Assembly: GCF_029868745.1 (NCBI RefSeq)
Contig: NZ_JARWOP010000306.1
Span: 1-39,074 of the forward strand
Source: Nocardia wallacei
GTDB taxonomy: Bacteria; Actinomycetota; Actinomycetes; Mycobacteriales; Mycobacteriaceae
Direction of reading: 5' to 3'
DNA length: 39,074 bases
In this document: positions 23,896 through 31,789 of the stretch, piece after piece
Layout of the letters: each line of letters begins with the position of its first letter
How positions within the stretch are numbered: position 1 is the stretch's first letter
Notes under the pieces: model-generated
What the model was told of the DNA's origin: nothing
Seen by the model: the letters and a program-made list of their open reading frames with translations, nothing else
The model's database searches: none
Program-made: the position numbers and the translations under genes

Positions 23896-24393
23896 CATTT
23901 CCCGCCTCCGCGCCGCTCGCCACTTCCGGTTGACGCGGATGCGGAGGTTCTCCAAGGGCACCTCGTTGCCCGACGCGCTGCGCACCTCGACGCGCACCGG
24001 CTCGCCCGTGGCGTCCTCGAGGCGCTCCAGCGGGGGTTCGCCGTCCTGGAGGTACTGGTCGCCCCACTGCCACAGCGCGAACACGACCGGTAGCAGGTCG
24101 CGGCCCTTGGTGGTCAGCACGTATTCGTCGCGGGTGCGCTTGCCGTCCTCGCGATAGGGCTGTTTGCGGAGCAGGCCGGCCTCGGTGAGCTTGCGCAGGG
24201 CGGCCGACGCGGCGGCGTCGGTGATACCCACACGGGCAGCGAAGCCGTCGAAACGCGTGGTGCCGTAGATCGTCTCCCGCAGAATGAGCAGCGCCGAGCG
24301 GGTGCCGACGATATCGAGCGCCTTGACGATCGAGCAATCGTCGGGCTTCCACGACCTCAGGTCACGCAAGGGTCCTTCCAGTACAGCCGCCAT
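23881..24393 (-). CDS. HxlR-family winged-helix regulator
   Basis: This 170-residue protein has the HxlR winged helix: C20-S-I-V-K-A-L-D-I-V-G-T-R-S-A-L-L-I-L-R-E, then R-F-D-G-F-A-A-R-V-G-I-T-D-A-A-A-S-A-A-L-R-K-L and a wing with Y-V-L-T-T-K-G-R-D. The N-terminal cysteine is a redox sensor in some relatives. A C-terminal extension of about 50 residues (V-R-V-E-V-R-S-A-S-G) is longer than the usual domain. Neither the ATG at 24393 nor the one at 24405 has a good ribosome site. It diverges from the thiolase gene and probably controls it. Confidence 0.8.
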   Translation of the reverse strand: MAAVLEGPLRDLRSWKPDDCSIVKALDIVGTRSALLILRETIYGTTRFDGFAARVGITDAAASAALRKLTEAGLLRKQPYREDGKRTRDEYVLTTKGRDLLPVVFALWQWGDQYLQDGEPPLERLEDATGEPVRVEVRSASGNEVPLENLRIRVNRKWRAARRREMPSTL

Positions 24394-24411
24394 GAGATCG
24401 ATCATAGCAAT

Positions 24412-24450
24412 TCTGACTTGTGGCAACTATTGTCAGCTCGTAATCTGACT
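24412..24450. promoter_or_regulatory. candidate HxlR operator region and thiolase promoter
   Basis: In the divergent gap, TCTGACT occurs twice as a direct repeat (24412-24418 and 24443-24449) with TGTCAG between (24431-24436), so CTGAC and GTCAG also form an inverted pair. A plus-strand -35 TTGTGG (24418-24423) and -10 TAATCT (24441-24446), 17 bp apart, sit in the same stretch. Binding there would block the thiolase promoter. Confidence 0.4.
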
Positions 24451-24518
24451 ATAGAACGGTTTAGTTAGAAGATCGTTCGGTGGAGACCGCGGCGTCGCGG
24501 CACTCGGAAGGAACCGTC

Positions 24519-25688
24519 ATGAGAGACGCAGTCATCGTCGAGGCAGTGCGCACCCCCATCGGCAAGGGAAAGCCGACCGGCGCCCTGCACGACGTGCATC
24601 CGGTGGACCTGCTCGCGCACAGCCTGCGCGAGGTGGTGCGGCGCAGCGGAGTGGATCCGGAGTTGATCGACGACGTGATCGGCGGCGTCGTCACGCAGGT
24701 CGGCGAGCAGGCCGTCAATATCACCCGCCGGGCCGCACTGGCCGCCGGCTACCCCGAATCGGTGCCCGCGACCACCGTCGATCGGCAGTGCGGCAGCAGC
24801 CAGCAGGCCATCCACTTCGCGGCGCAGGGCGTTATCGCGGGAGCCTACGACATGGTGGTCGCCGCCGGACTGGAATCGATGAGCCGGATCCCGATGGGCG
24901 CGAGCGTACTCGGCGCCACCGATCTCGACGGGGTCGCCTTCCGCGAGCGCTATCCGGAAGACCTTGTGCCACAGGGCATCAGCGCCGAGCTGATCGCCGC
25001 CCGCTGGGGGATCAGCCGCACCGCCATGGACGAGTTCTCCCTCGCCAGTCACGAAAAGGCCGCTGCCGCAACGAAGAACGGATCGTTCGAGGCGCAACTC
25101 GCCCCCATCGCCGGGCTGACCACCGACGAAGGCATCCGGGTCGGCAGCACCCTGGACACGCTCGCGGGCCTGCGACCGGCCTATTACAGCGAGGCGTACG
25201 CCGCCCGATTCCCCGAGATCGGCTGGAATGTCACCGCCGCCAACGCCAGCCAGATCAACGACGGCAGCGCGGCCGTACTCATCACGACCAGCGAGAAGGC
25301 CGCGCAGCTCGGCCTCACCCCGCTGGCTCGGCTGCACAGCTTCGCCGTGGCGGGCGACGATCCGCTGCTGATGCTGACCGCCGTCATCCCCGCCACGCGG
25401 AAGGTATTGCAGCGCGCCGGTTTACAGCTGTCCGACATCGACCTGATCGAGATCAACGAGGCGTTCGCGTCGGTGGTGCTGGCGTGGCAGCGCGAGACCA
25501 GCGCGGACCTGTCGCGGGTCAACGTGCACGGCGGGGCCATCGCGCTGGGACATCCGCTCGGTGCGTCCGGCGCCCGGCTGGCCACCACCCTCGTGCACGC
25601 CATGCGGGAACGCGGCGCGCGGTACGGGCTGCAAACCATGTGCGAGGCAGGGGGATTGGCCAACGCCACCGTCTTCGAACGGTTGTGA
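24519..25688 (+). CDS. thiolase (acetyl-CoA acyltransferase-like)
   Basis: This 389-residue enzyme has the full thiolase active site: nucleophile C91 in DRQCGSSQQA, the N-E-A-F motif, the histidine in GHPLGASGAR and the second cysteine in MCEAGGLAN. It could run in the degradative or condensing direction; neighbours do not decide. The ATG at 24519 follows GGAAGGA by a good spacing and beats an in-frame upstream ATG at 24480. The divergent HxlR gene is its likely regulator. No hydratase or dehydrogenase gene is adjacent. Confidence 0.88.
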   Translation: MRDAVIVEAVRTPIGKGKPTGALHDVHPVDLLAHSLREVVRRSGVDPELIDDVIGGVVTQVGEQAVNITRRAALAAGYPESVPATTVDRQCGSSQQAIHFAAQGVIAGAYDMVVAAGLESMSRIPMGASVLGATDLDGVAFRERYPEDLVPQGISAELIAARWGISRTAMDEFSLASHEKAAAATKNGSFEAQLAPIAGLTTDEGIRVGSTLDTLAGLRPAYYSEAYAARFPEIGWNVTAANASQINDGSAAVLITTSEKAAQLGLTPLARLHSFAVAGDDPLLMLTAVIPATRKVLQRAGLQLSDIDLIEINEAFASVVLAWQRETSADLSRVNVHGGAIALGHPLGASGARLATTLVHAMRERGARYGLQTMCEAGGLANATVFERL

Positions 25689-25712
25689 CGCGGGCCGGGC
25701 GGCATCTCGCGT

Positions 25713-26105
25713 TCAGCCGGTGACCTGTCCGGCCAGCAACATGCCGGTGACGAACGAGGCGGGCACCAGCAGCAGCGCGAGCGCCGCCCACCACCACATG
25801 TACCAGCGCTTGACCGCCGCGACGACCACCATCACCAGTCCGCCGCCGAGGGCCGCCGCGGTGCCGCCCCATGAGACCAGGATGCCCCAGGTGGCGAACT
25901 CCTCGCGGCACCCGGTGCCGTAGCCGCACGGGTCGGTGGCCATGACGAAGAACGGGGTGAACGACGCCGCGCACACGCCGAGCAGGGCGGCGAGTGAGTA
26001 CAGGACGATGGCCAGCACCAGATCCCACGTCCGGAGGGGCCGGGGCGCGGGCCGCATCGGCATCGGCATCGGCGGGTAGGCCATCGGGTCGGGGTAGGTC
26101 ATCAT
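25713..26105 (-). CDS. small membrane protein of unknown function (three to four helices)
   Basis: This 130-residue protein has a proline- and methionine-rich N-terminal segment (P-M-A-Y-P-P-M-P-M-P-M-R-P-A-P), then hydrophobic helices at about 28-50, 72-98 and 103-128. A loop with C60 and C66 lies between the first two. I do not recognise a named family. The first of two adjacent ATGs is used. Its 3' end faces the thiolase stop at 24 bp, and its start diverges from menC. Confidence 0.6.
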   Translation of the reverse strand: MMTYPDPMAYPPMPMPMRPAPRPLRTWDLVLAIVLYSLAALLGVCAASFTPFFVMATDPCGYGTGCREEFATWGILVSWGGTAAALGGGLVMVVVAAVKRWYMWWWAALALLLVPASFVTGMLLAGQVTG

Positions 26106-26207
26106 GGTTCCAGCGTGGCCGACCGGCCGCGTCTCGGGATCCGCAGAACTACTCAGTCCGAGAACCGGGCCGAGGAGTTGCGGCTCGGCGCTGGTTAGGC
26201 TGCCGGG

Positions 26208-27182
26208 GTGAGCGAGCTGCTGGATCCCGAGTCCGCCTTCGTCTACGCGATTCCGCTGCGGACGCGCTTCCGCGGGATCACGGTGCGGGAGGGGATGCTG
26301 GTCGAGGGGCCGCTGGGGTGGGGTGAGTTCTGCCCGTTCCCGGAGTACGACGACCGGGAGGCGGCGAACTGGCTGGCCACCGCGGTCGAGCAGATCACCG
26401 AGGGGTGGCCGGCGCCGGTGCGGGAACGGATTCCGGTCAACTGCACGGTGCCCGCGGTCGGGCCCGAGCGGGCGCACGAGATCGTCGCCGGATCGGGCTG
26501 CCGCACGGCGAAGGTCAAGGTCGCCGACCATCCCGATGCCCTCGCCGAGGACCTCGAGCGAGTGGCGGCGGTCCGCGACGCCCTCGGACCCGGCGGGGCC
26601 GTGCGGATCGATGCCAACGCCGTGTGGGATGTGGATACGGCGGTCGCACACATCCGTCGAATCGACCGGGCCGCAGGCGGTTTGGAGTACGTCGAACAAC
26701 CCTGCCGGACCATCGAGGAGCTGGCGGAGGTGCGCCGCCGGGTCGACGTCCGCATCGCCGCCGACGAATCCATCCGCCGCGCCGAGGATCCGCTGCGGGT
26801 AGCGGTCGCGGGGGCCGCCGACGTGGCCGTGCTGAAGTGCACTCCGCTCGGCGGCGTGCGCCGCGCGCTGCGGGTCGCCGAGGCCGCCGGGCTGCCCTGC
26901 GTGGTCTCCTCGGCACTGGAGACGAGCGTCGGACTGTCCGCTCAGCTCGCCCTCGCCGCCGCCCTGCCGGAGCTCGATTTCGCCTGCGGGCTGGGCACAC
27001 TGCGCCTGTTCGACGGCGACGTCACGGCACAGCCTCTGCTCCCCGTCGACGGATTCCTCCCGGTACCGACGGTGCCGCCGCGGCCGGATCCCGAACTGCT
27101 GCAACGCTTCCGCCATCCGGACGCGGACCGGGTGCGCTGGTGGCGCTACCGTCTCGACCGCGTCCGCCGCCTATTGCCCTAG
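26208..27182 (+). CDS. menC: o-succinylbenzoate synthase
   Basis: This 324-residue enolase-superfamily enzyme makes o-succinylbenzoate in menaquinone synthesis. The active-site set is complete: K102 and K104 in AKVKV, metal ligands D135 (RIDAN), E163 (YVEQPC) and D186 (AADES), and K210 in VLKCTPLGG. The short form without a separate capping extension is typical of actinobacteria. GTG is the only convincing start. No other men genes are adjacent, but menC is often separated from them in this group. It ends with a basic tail. Confidence 0.85.
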   Translation: MSELLDPESAFVYAIPLRTRFRGITVREGMLVEGPLGWGEFCPFPEYDDREAANWLATAVEQITEGWPAPVRERIPVNCTVPAVGPERAHEIVAGSGCRTAKVKVADHPDALAEDLERVAAVRDALGPGGAVRIDANAVWDVDTAVAHIRRIDRAAGGLEYVEQPCRTIEELAEVRRRVDVRIAADESIRRAEDPLRVAVAGAADVAVLKCTPLGGVRRALRVAEAAGLPCVVSSALETSVGLSAQLALAAALPELDFACGLGTLRLFDGDVTAQPLLPVDGFLPVPTVPPRPDPELLQRFRHPDADRVRWWRYRLDRVRRLLP

Positions 27183-27270
27183 CTTCCGGCCTCGGCGGAC
27201 ACAATTCGCGCTGGGACGGCGAAATATGCCGCGACGGAGTGATTCGTGACCGCTCAGGCCGCAGGCGATC

Positions 27271-27711
27271 TCAGCACCAGGAAGCGTGCGGGCGGCAGAC
27301 CTGCCAGCCGGTACCGTCCGCGTTCGGGACCGCGGTCCAGGTGGAGGCGCCCCTCTCGGTGCCCAGGGCGCGTTCGGGCTGCTGGGGACCGTTGTTGCCC
27401 CGGCGATACTCGCGCCTGTTGTCGCGGATCTCGTTCTGGCGGAGCTGATTCGTTTCGAGGTGGTGGTAGCCGCGGGGGTCGATGTGCCGCCAGCCGGTGG
27501 TGTCGCGCGGGTCGGCGGGGCCGCGGTCGGAGTGGCCCGCCCGCGCGCCCGGATCGGCGGTGGCGGCGCCGGCGGCGACCACGGAGCCGAGCGCGGCGGC
27601 GCCCGCGACCAGGGCCAGTGCGGCCGTCCGGGAAGCGCGGCGACCGGCCGTCGCGTCGGGGTGAGGTCTTCGGTCCGTCGCCGGATGTCGCCTCGGAAGT
27701 ACACGTCGCAT
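27271..27711 (-). CDS. secreted protein of unknown function
   Basis: This 146-residue protein has a basic N-terminus, a hydrophobic stretch (about 27-48: A-A-L-A-L-V-A-G-A-A-A-L-G-S-V-V-A-A-G-A) and a likely cleavage after ATA. A strongly charged middle part (R-D-N-R-R-E-Y-R-R-G) follows, then a C-terminus with G-W-Q-V-C-R-P-H-A-S-W-C, which may form a disulfide. No domain is recognised. The ATG at 27711 follows AAAGGGG; a longer version from 27771 is possible and would have almost no leader. The upstream gap carries several TACGTA palindromes. Confidence 0.45.
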   Translation of the reverse strand: MRRVLPRRHPATDRRPHPDATAGRRASRTAALALVAGAAALGSVVAAGAATADPGARAGHSDRGPADPRDTTGWRHIDPRGYHHLETNQLRQNEIRDNRREYRRGNNGPQQPERALGTERGASTWTAVPNADGTGWQVCRPHASWC

Positions 27712-27770
27712 TGTCGGCCCCTTTGCCTCGTTGCTGTCGTGCGCTCTGTTCACCTGTACGGCAGAGCTCA

Positions 27771-27810
27771 TCTACGTAGATTAATAGTACGTAGTTCGAT
27801 CGTACGTACT
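27771..27810. promoter_or_regulatory. cluster of TACGTA palindromes upstream of the secreted-protein gene
   Basis: A perfect 10-bp palindrome TCTACGTAGA (27771-27780) is followed by an inverted repeat AGTACGTA (27786-27793) and TACGTACT (27803-27810) with a 9-bp spacer. Another near half-site TTCGAACGTAGA follows at 27811-27822. The repeated ACGTA core and the -10-like TACTAT overlapping it on the minus strand suggest several regulator sites. The core resembles the EXLDI operator (ACGTATA), which may be chance. Confidence 0.45.
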
Positions 27811-27860
27811 TCGAACGTAGATCGCTCGTGGTTGTGGCTCGGGCCATAGGGGGAGGAAGG

Positions 27861-28373
27861 TCAGCCGAGGCGGACGCCGCAGCCCAGCATGGTGGTGCGT
27901 AGCAGCAGCGCGGCTTCCGGGCCGATCACGCCGTCCACCAGCTCCACGTAGCGAGAACAGAATTCGGGCCCGTGCGCGGCCGGTTCGGCGCCGCCGGGCT
28001 CCAGGTGATGTGCCACCTCGTGCAGGATCACCAGCTCCCGCAGCGCCCACGCGGCGCCGCGGGTGTGCAGCGGCACGGCCAGTACCGCGGTCTCGACCTC
28101 ATAGTGCGCGGCCGACGCACCGGCCCGGGCTCGGACGGTCAACGGCCGTTGTGACCTTTCCCATTGCGCACGAACCCAATTCAGTGACAAGACACGATCT
28201 ACGTAGGTCTGCACCGATTCCACCGAGGCGAAGCGCCGCTCGATCGGCAGGGTGAGTTGCGAGCCGTGCAGATCCACCGTCCGGGAGCCGTACTCGTCGG
28301 CGCGCTCGAACATTCGCCGCACCAGGCCCTCGGCGTCATAGACCTTGGCGCGCTGGGTATCTCGCGCACTCAC
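27861..28373 (-). CDS. TIGR04338 family metallohydrolase
   Basis: This 170-residue protein contains the zinc-binding HExxH motif (H118-E-V-A-H122) in the stretch LRELVILHEVAHHLEP, with H134 in A-A-H-G-P-E-F as probable third ligand. It matches the actinobacterial family catalogued as TIGR04338, function unknown. The DUF2786 gene lies directly upstream on the same strand with a 22-bp gap, so the two probably form one operon. Protease activity is plausible, but no substrate is known. Confidence 0.75.
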   Translation of the reverse strand: MSARDTQRAKVYDAEGLVRRMFERADEYGSRTVDLHGSQLTLPIERRFASVESVQTYVDRVLSLNWVRAQWERSQRPLTVRARAGASAAHYEVETAVLAVPLHTRGAAWALRELVILHEVAHHLEPGGAEPAAHGPEFCSRYVELVDGVIGPEAALLLRTTMLGCGVRLG

Positions 28374-28395
28374 CAGGCAATCCCCGCCCGCCCGC

Positions 28396-29235
28396 TCACC
28401 CGTCGCCCGAGCCGAGTTGCCCGCGAGCCGCGCCCAATTCGGGAGACGAACCCAGTCGCGCCGCGCGCCCCGCGCGGTCCCCGGCCCGCCGGGCGGCGGC
28501 GGAGTAGCCCGCCGACTCCTGCGGGCCGCGCCAGGTGCCGCGCGCCTCCGAGGTGCGGGTATAGAAGTCGTGCAGCTCGAGTTCCTTGTCGCGCAGGGCG
28601 AGTTCGGTGCCCGGAGCGGTGGTCGGCTCCGCGCGCACCTCGGCCTCCACGTCCGCGCGCACCTCGGCCAGCCGCTTGCCGACCCGGGCGGCGAAGGCCA
28701 TCTGGAAGTTCAGCCGGGCCGTCACCGCCGCGACCGGGGCCTGCACGCGGCGCTGCACCTTACGGCCCCAACGGTTCTCGACGACGATCTTCTCCACCGT
28801 CGCCGACTTGTACCGGCCCGACTTGATGTACTGGTCGGAAGCCCGCACCATCTGCACCAGCAGGCTCGCGTACAGCGCCTCACAGGTGGCGATGTCGGTG
28901 TCGAAACCGTAGGCGTACACCTGCGTGGACGAGCGGGCCACATCGCAGCGCACATCGTTGGCCGCCGCGATCGCCACGAACAGCTGCACGTAGGTGCGCA
29001 GTCCGCGCTTACCGGCCGCGCCGATCGCAATCACCTTCTGCGTCGGCGTTTTCCGATGCTCGCGGCCGGCGATATGGGCGCGCGCCACCGTCAGGTCGAT
29101 CGACGAACGGGTCGCCAGGCGCTGTGCGGCGGCGAGAAACGCCTCGGCCTCGTGCTCGTTGTCGGTCGACTCGGCCTGGCGGAGCAGCCCACCGATCCTT
29201 GTGAGCAGTTTGTCGTTTGTCAGCTGGGTCGACAT
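28396..29235 (-). CDS. DUF2786 domain-containing protein
   Basis: This 279-residue cytoplasmic protein begins with the DUF2786 domain (about residues 8-50: K-L-L-T-R-I-G-G-L-L-R-Q-A-E-S-T-D-N-E-H-E-A-E-A). A conserved middle part contains Y-V-Q-L-F-V-A-I-A-A-A-N-D-V-R-C and Y-A-Y-G-F-D-T-D-I. The last 60 residues are basic and alanine/glycine-rich, possibly nucleic-acid binding. The ATG at 29235 is used because the domain then starts at the usual place; upstream codons lack similarity. It precedes the TIGR04338 gene in an apparent two-gene operon and diverges from the sugar-importer operon. Function unknown. Confidence 0.75.
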   Translation of the reverse strand: MSTQLTNDKLLTRIGGLLRQAESTDNEHEAEAFLAAAQRLATRSSIDLTVARAHIAGREHRKTPTQKVIAIGAAGKRGLRTYVQLFVAIAAANDVRCDVARSSTQVYAYGFDTDIATCEALYASLLVQMVRASDQYIKSGRYKSATVEKIVVENRWGRKVQRRVQAPVAAVTARLNFQMAFAARVGKRLAEVRADVEAEVRAEPTTAPGTELALRDKELELHDFYTRTSEARGTWRGPQESAGYSAAARRAGDRAGRAARLGSSPELGAARGQLGSGDG

Positions 29236-29424
29236 CGAAGCCCAGGATAGAAGAACCGGCCGACACGACTCGCGCCGAACAATGTATCTTGCCTTGTGCA
29301 ACCGGCTGAGTGTGCTGGCGCTCACGAGCACTCCTCGCTGGCGTTCGGCGTCACTCGTGCACCGGAGCGCGCTGTGTCGATGGTTCGCTCGCAAGCTCGC
29401 TCACGTCTCGACCCTGGAGTATCG

Positions 29425-30726
29425 ATGGCTTTGAACAAGGTGTCGTCACGACGCTCGTCCCTGGTGTCACGCGCCGCGCTGGCCGCTGTTTCGGCCGCGC
29501 TGCTCACCGCGACCTTCACCAGTGCGTGCTCGAGCGGCGGGGGTAACGACGCCACCAGTCAGAATTTGAGTGGCCGCGGGCCCATCACCTACGTGGAGGG
29601 CAAGGACACCACCGAGTCGGGGGCGGTGAAGCAGCTCATCGAGCGCTGGAATGCCACGCACCCCGACGAGAAGGTGACATTCAAGGAACAGTCCAACGAC
29701 GCCTCCCAGCAGTACGACGACCTGGCCCAGCACATGCGGGCCAAGCAGTCGGACTACGACGTGATGGCGCTGGACGTGCCGTGGACCGCCGAGTTCGCCG
29801 CGAAGGGCTGGATCCAGCCGCTGCAGGACTCCTTCGCCATCGACACCGCCATGCTGCTGTCGCCGACGGTCGCCAGCGCCACCTACAAGGGCACGCTCTA
29901 CGCGGCCCCGCGCAACACCAACGGCGGGCTGCTGTACTACCGCAAGGACCTGGTGCCGAACCCACCGAAGACCTGGTCGGAGCTGCTGAACAACTGCGGC
30001 GCCGCGCGTGACCACCAGATCGGTTGCTACGCCGGGCAATTCGCCCCCTACGAGGGCCTCACCGTGAACTCGGCGGAGGTCATCAACGCCTTCGGCGGCA
30101 CCTTCGTCGGCCCGGACGGCAAGACCCCGACCGTGAACAGCCCGCAGGCCCGCGCCGGGCTGCAGGTGCTCGTCGACGCCTACAAGAACGGGGAGATCCC
30201 GAAGGAGGCCATCTCCTTCAAGGAGCCCGAGAGCCAGAACGCCTTCGCCCAGGGCAAGCTGCTGTTCCTGCGCACCTGGCCGAACTTCTACGGCGTCGCC
30301 AACGCCGACTCCTCGGCGGTGAAGGGCAATGTCGGCGTCGCGCCGCTGCCGGGCAAGGACGGCATCGGCGCCTCCACCCTCGGTGGGTACAACGCGGCGA
30401 TCAGCTCCTACTCCAAGCACAAGGCCACCGCGCTGGACTTCCTGCGCTTCATGATCAGCGAGGACGCCCAGCGCATCGTCGCCGAGGGCGCGTTCCCGCC
30501 GGTGCGCCAGTCGATGTACGACGACCCGGCCCTGATCGCGAAGTTCCCCTACCTGCCGGCGCTGAAGGATTCGATCGCCAGCGCGGTGCCGCGCCCGGTC
30601 ACCCCCTACTATCCTGCGGTGTCGAAAGCCATCCAGGACAACGCTTATGCTGCGTTGACCGGAGCCAAGTCCGTCGACGACGCGATCACCGGCATGCAGA
30701 AGGGCATCCAGGCGGCCGGATCGTAG
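29425..30726 (+). CDS. lpqY-like: LpqY-like sugar-binding lipoprotein of an ABC importer
   Basis: This 433-residue family 1 solute-binding protein has a lipoprotein signal ending TSAC, with C35 as lipid anchor. The mature sequence has the typical opening I-T-Y-V-E-G-K-D-T-T-E-S-G-A-V-K-Q-L and middle strands Y-D-V-M-A-L-D-V-P-W-T-A-E-F and L-L-Y-Y-R-K-D-L. In mycobacteria the related LpqY binds trehalose; the sugar here is not proved. The ATG at 29425 follows CCTGGAG. Two permease genes follow within 50 bp, but no ATPase gene does. Confidence 0.8.
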   Translation: MALNKVSSRRSSLVSRAALAAVSAALLTATFTSACSSGGGNDATSQNLSGRGPITYVEGKDTTESGAVKQLIERWNATHPDEKVTFKEQSNDASQQYDDLAQHMRAKQSDYDVMALDVPWTAEFAAKGWIQPLQDSFAIDTAMLLSPTVASATYKGTLYAAPRNTNGGLLYYRKDLVPNPPKTWSELLNNCGAARDHQIGCYAGQFAPYEGLTVNSAEVINAFGGTFVGPDGKTPTVNSPQARAGLQVLVDAYKNGEIPKEAISFKEPESQNAFAQGKLLFLRTWPNFYGVANADSSAVKGNVGVAPLPGKDGIGASTLGGYNAAISSYSKHKATALDFLRFMISEDAQRIVAEGAFPPVRQSMYDDPALIAKFPYLPALKDSIASAVPRPVTPYYPAVSKAIQDNAYAALTGAKSVDDAITGMQKGIQAAGS

Positions 30727-30772
30727 CCGCCGGAGAAGCACCCACCGAGCCAGCCCCGTAGGAGAGAAGAAC

Positions 30773-31789
30773 GTGTCAGATCCTTCGGGAGCGACCGACC
30801 TCGCGCCGCCCGCCGCACCGGCGGAACCGACTCCGAGTCGGCGGTCCGGATCCCGAAGTATTCCGGCGCGGCCGTGGTTGTTCGTCGCACCCGTACTCGT
30901 GGCGCTGGCCGTCGTCATCGGCTACCCCGTGGTGCGGGCGGTGGTGATGTCCTTCCAGAAGGACTCGGGGCTCAACGACGCCACCGGGATGTTCGAGGAC
31001 GGCGGGTTCGCCGGGTTCGGCAACTACACGCACTGGCTGCTGCAGCAGTGCACCCTGCCCGGCGGGAGCTACGAGGCCTGCCCCACCGGCAACCTGGGCT
31101 CGCAGTTCTGGGCGGCCATCGGCATCACGCTGCTGTTCACGGTGGTGACCGTGGCGCTGGAGGCGACCATCGGGCTCGGCATGGCCGTGGTGATGGGCAA
31201 GACCTTCCGCGGCCGGGCGCTGCTGCGGGCGGCCGTGCTGATCCCGTGGGCGATCCCGACCGCCGTCACGGCTCGGCTGTGGGAGTTCATGTTCCAGTAC
31301 GACGGGGTGGTGAACCGGGTGCTCGGCACCCACATCCTGTGGCAGACCGACCCGTGGTGGTCGCGGTTCGCGGTGATCATCGCCGACGTCTGGAAGACCA
31401 CGCCGTTCATGGCGCTGCTGATTCTGGCGGGGCTGCAAGTCATTCCGGGTGATGTGTACGAGGCGGCGCGGGTCGACGGCGCCTCGGCCCGGCAGCGCTT
31501 CATCCACATCACGCTGCCGCTGCTGAAACCGGCGCTGCTGGTCGCGGTGCTGTTCCGCACGATGGACGCGCTGCGGCTCTACGACCTGCCGGCGATCATG
31601 ACGCAGGGCAACCCGGCGACGCGGACCATCTCGATCCTGGTGGTCGACCAGGTACGCCAGGGCCAGAACAGTGCCGCGGCGCTGTCGGTCATCACCTTCC
31701 TGTTGATCTTCGCGGTCGCCTTCGTACTGGTGAAGGTGCTGGGCGCCAATGCCGTCGCGACCCAGGAAGAACAGCGGAAGGCGCACTGA
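30773..31789 (+). CDS. sugA-like: SugA-like sugar ABC permease
   Basis: This 338-residue permease has about six helices after a roughly 40-residue proline-rich cytoplasmic tail. The ATPase-docking EAA loop reads E-A-A-R-V-D-G-A-S-A-R-Q-R-F. A large external loop (about residues 60-110) holds a C-T-L-P-G-G-S-Y-E-A-C-P pair of cysteines. It is typical of the first permease of a carbohydrate importer. GTG is preceded by AGGAGAGA. Its stop overlaps the next start (TGATG). Confidence 0.82.
   Translation: MSDPSGATDLAPPAAPAEPTPSRRSGSRSIPARPWLFVAPVLVALAVVIGYPVVRAVVMSFQKDSGLNDATGMFEDGGFAGFGNYTHWLLQQCTLPGGSYEACPTGNLGSQFWAAIGITLLFTVVTVALEATIGLGMAVVMGKTFRGRALLRAAVLIPWAIPTAVTARLWEFMFQYDGVVNRVLGTHILWQTDPWWSRFAVIIADVWKTTPFMALLILAGLQVIPGDVYEAARVDGASARQRFIHITLPLLKPALLVAVLFRTMDALRLYDLPAIMTQGNPATRTISILVVDQVRQGQNSAAALSVITFLLIFAVAFVLVKVLGANAVATQEEQRKAH

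Noticed and set aside
21836..24352. An 838-codon minus-strand frame joining the LLM oxidoreductase to sequence opposite the SugC-like ATPase
   Set aside because: Only its last 264 codons are real; the LLM gene has its own strong ribosome site at 22630 and the upstream part is antisense to the ATPase.
29280..29288. The 9-mer GATACATTG shared by the DUF2786 upstream gap (minus strand) and the padR promoter (38113-38121)
   Set aside because: A single shared 9-mer without symmetry is weak evidence, and no common regulator is indicated.
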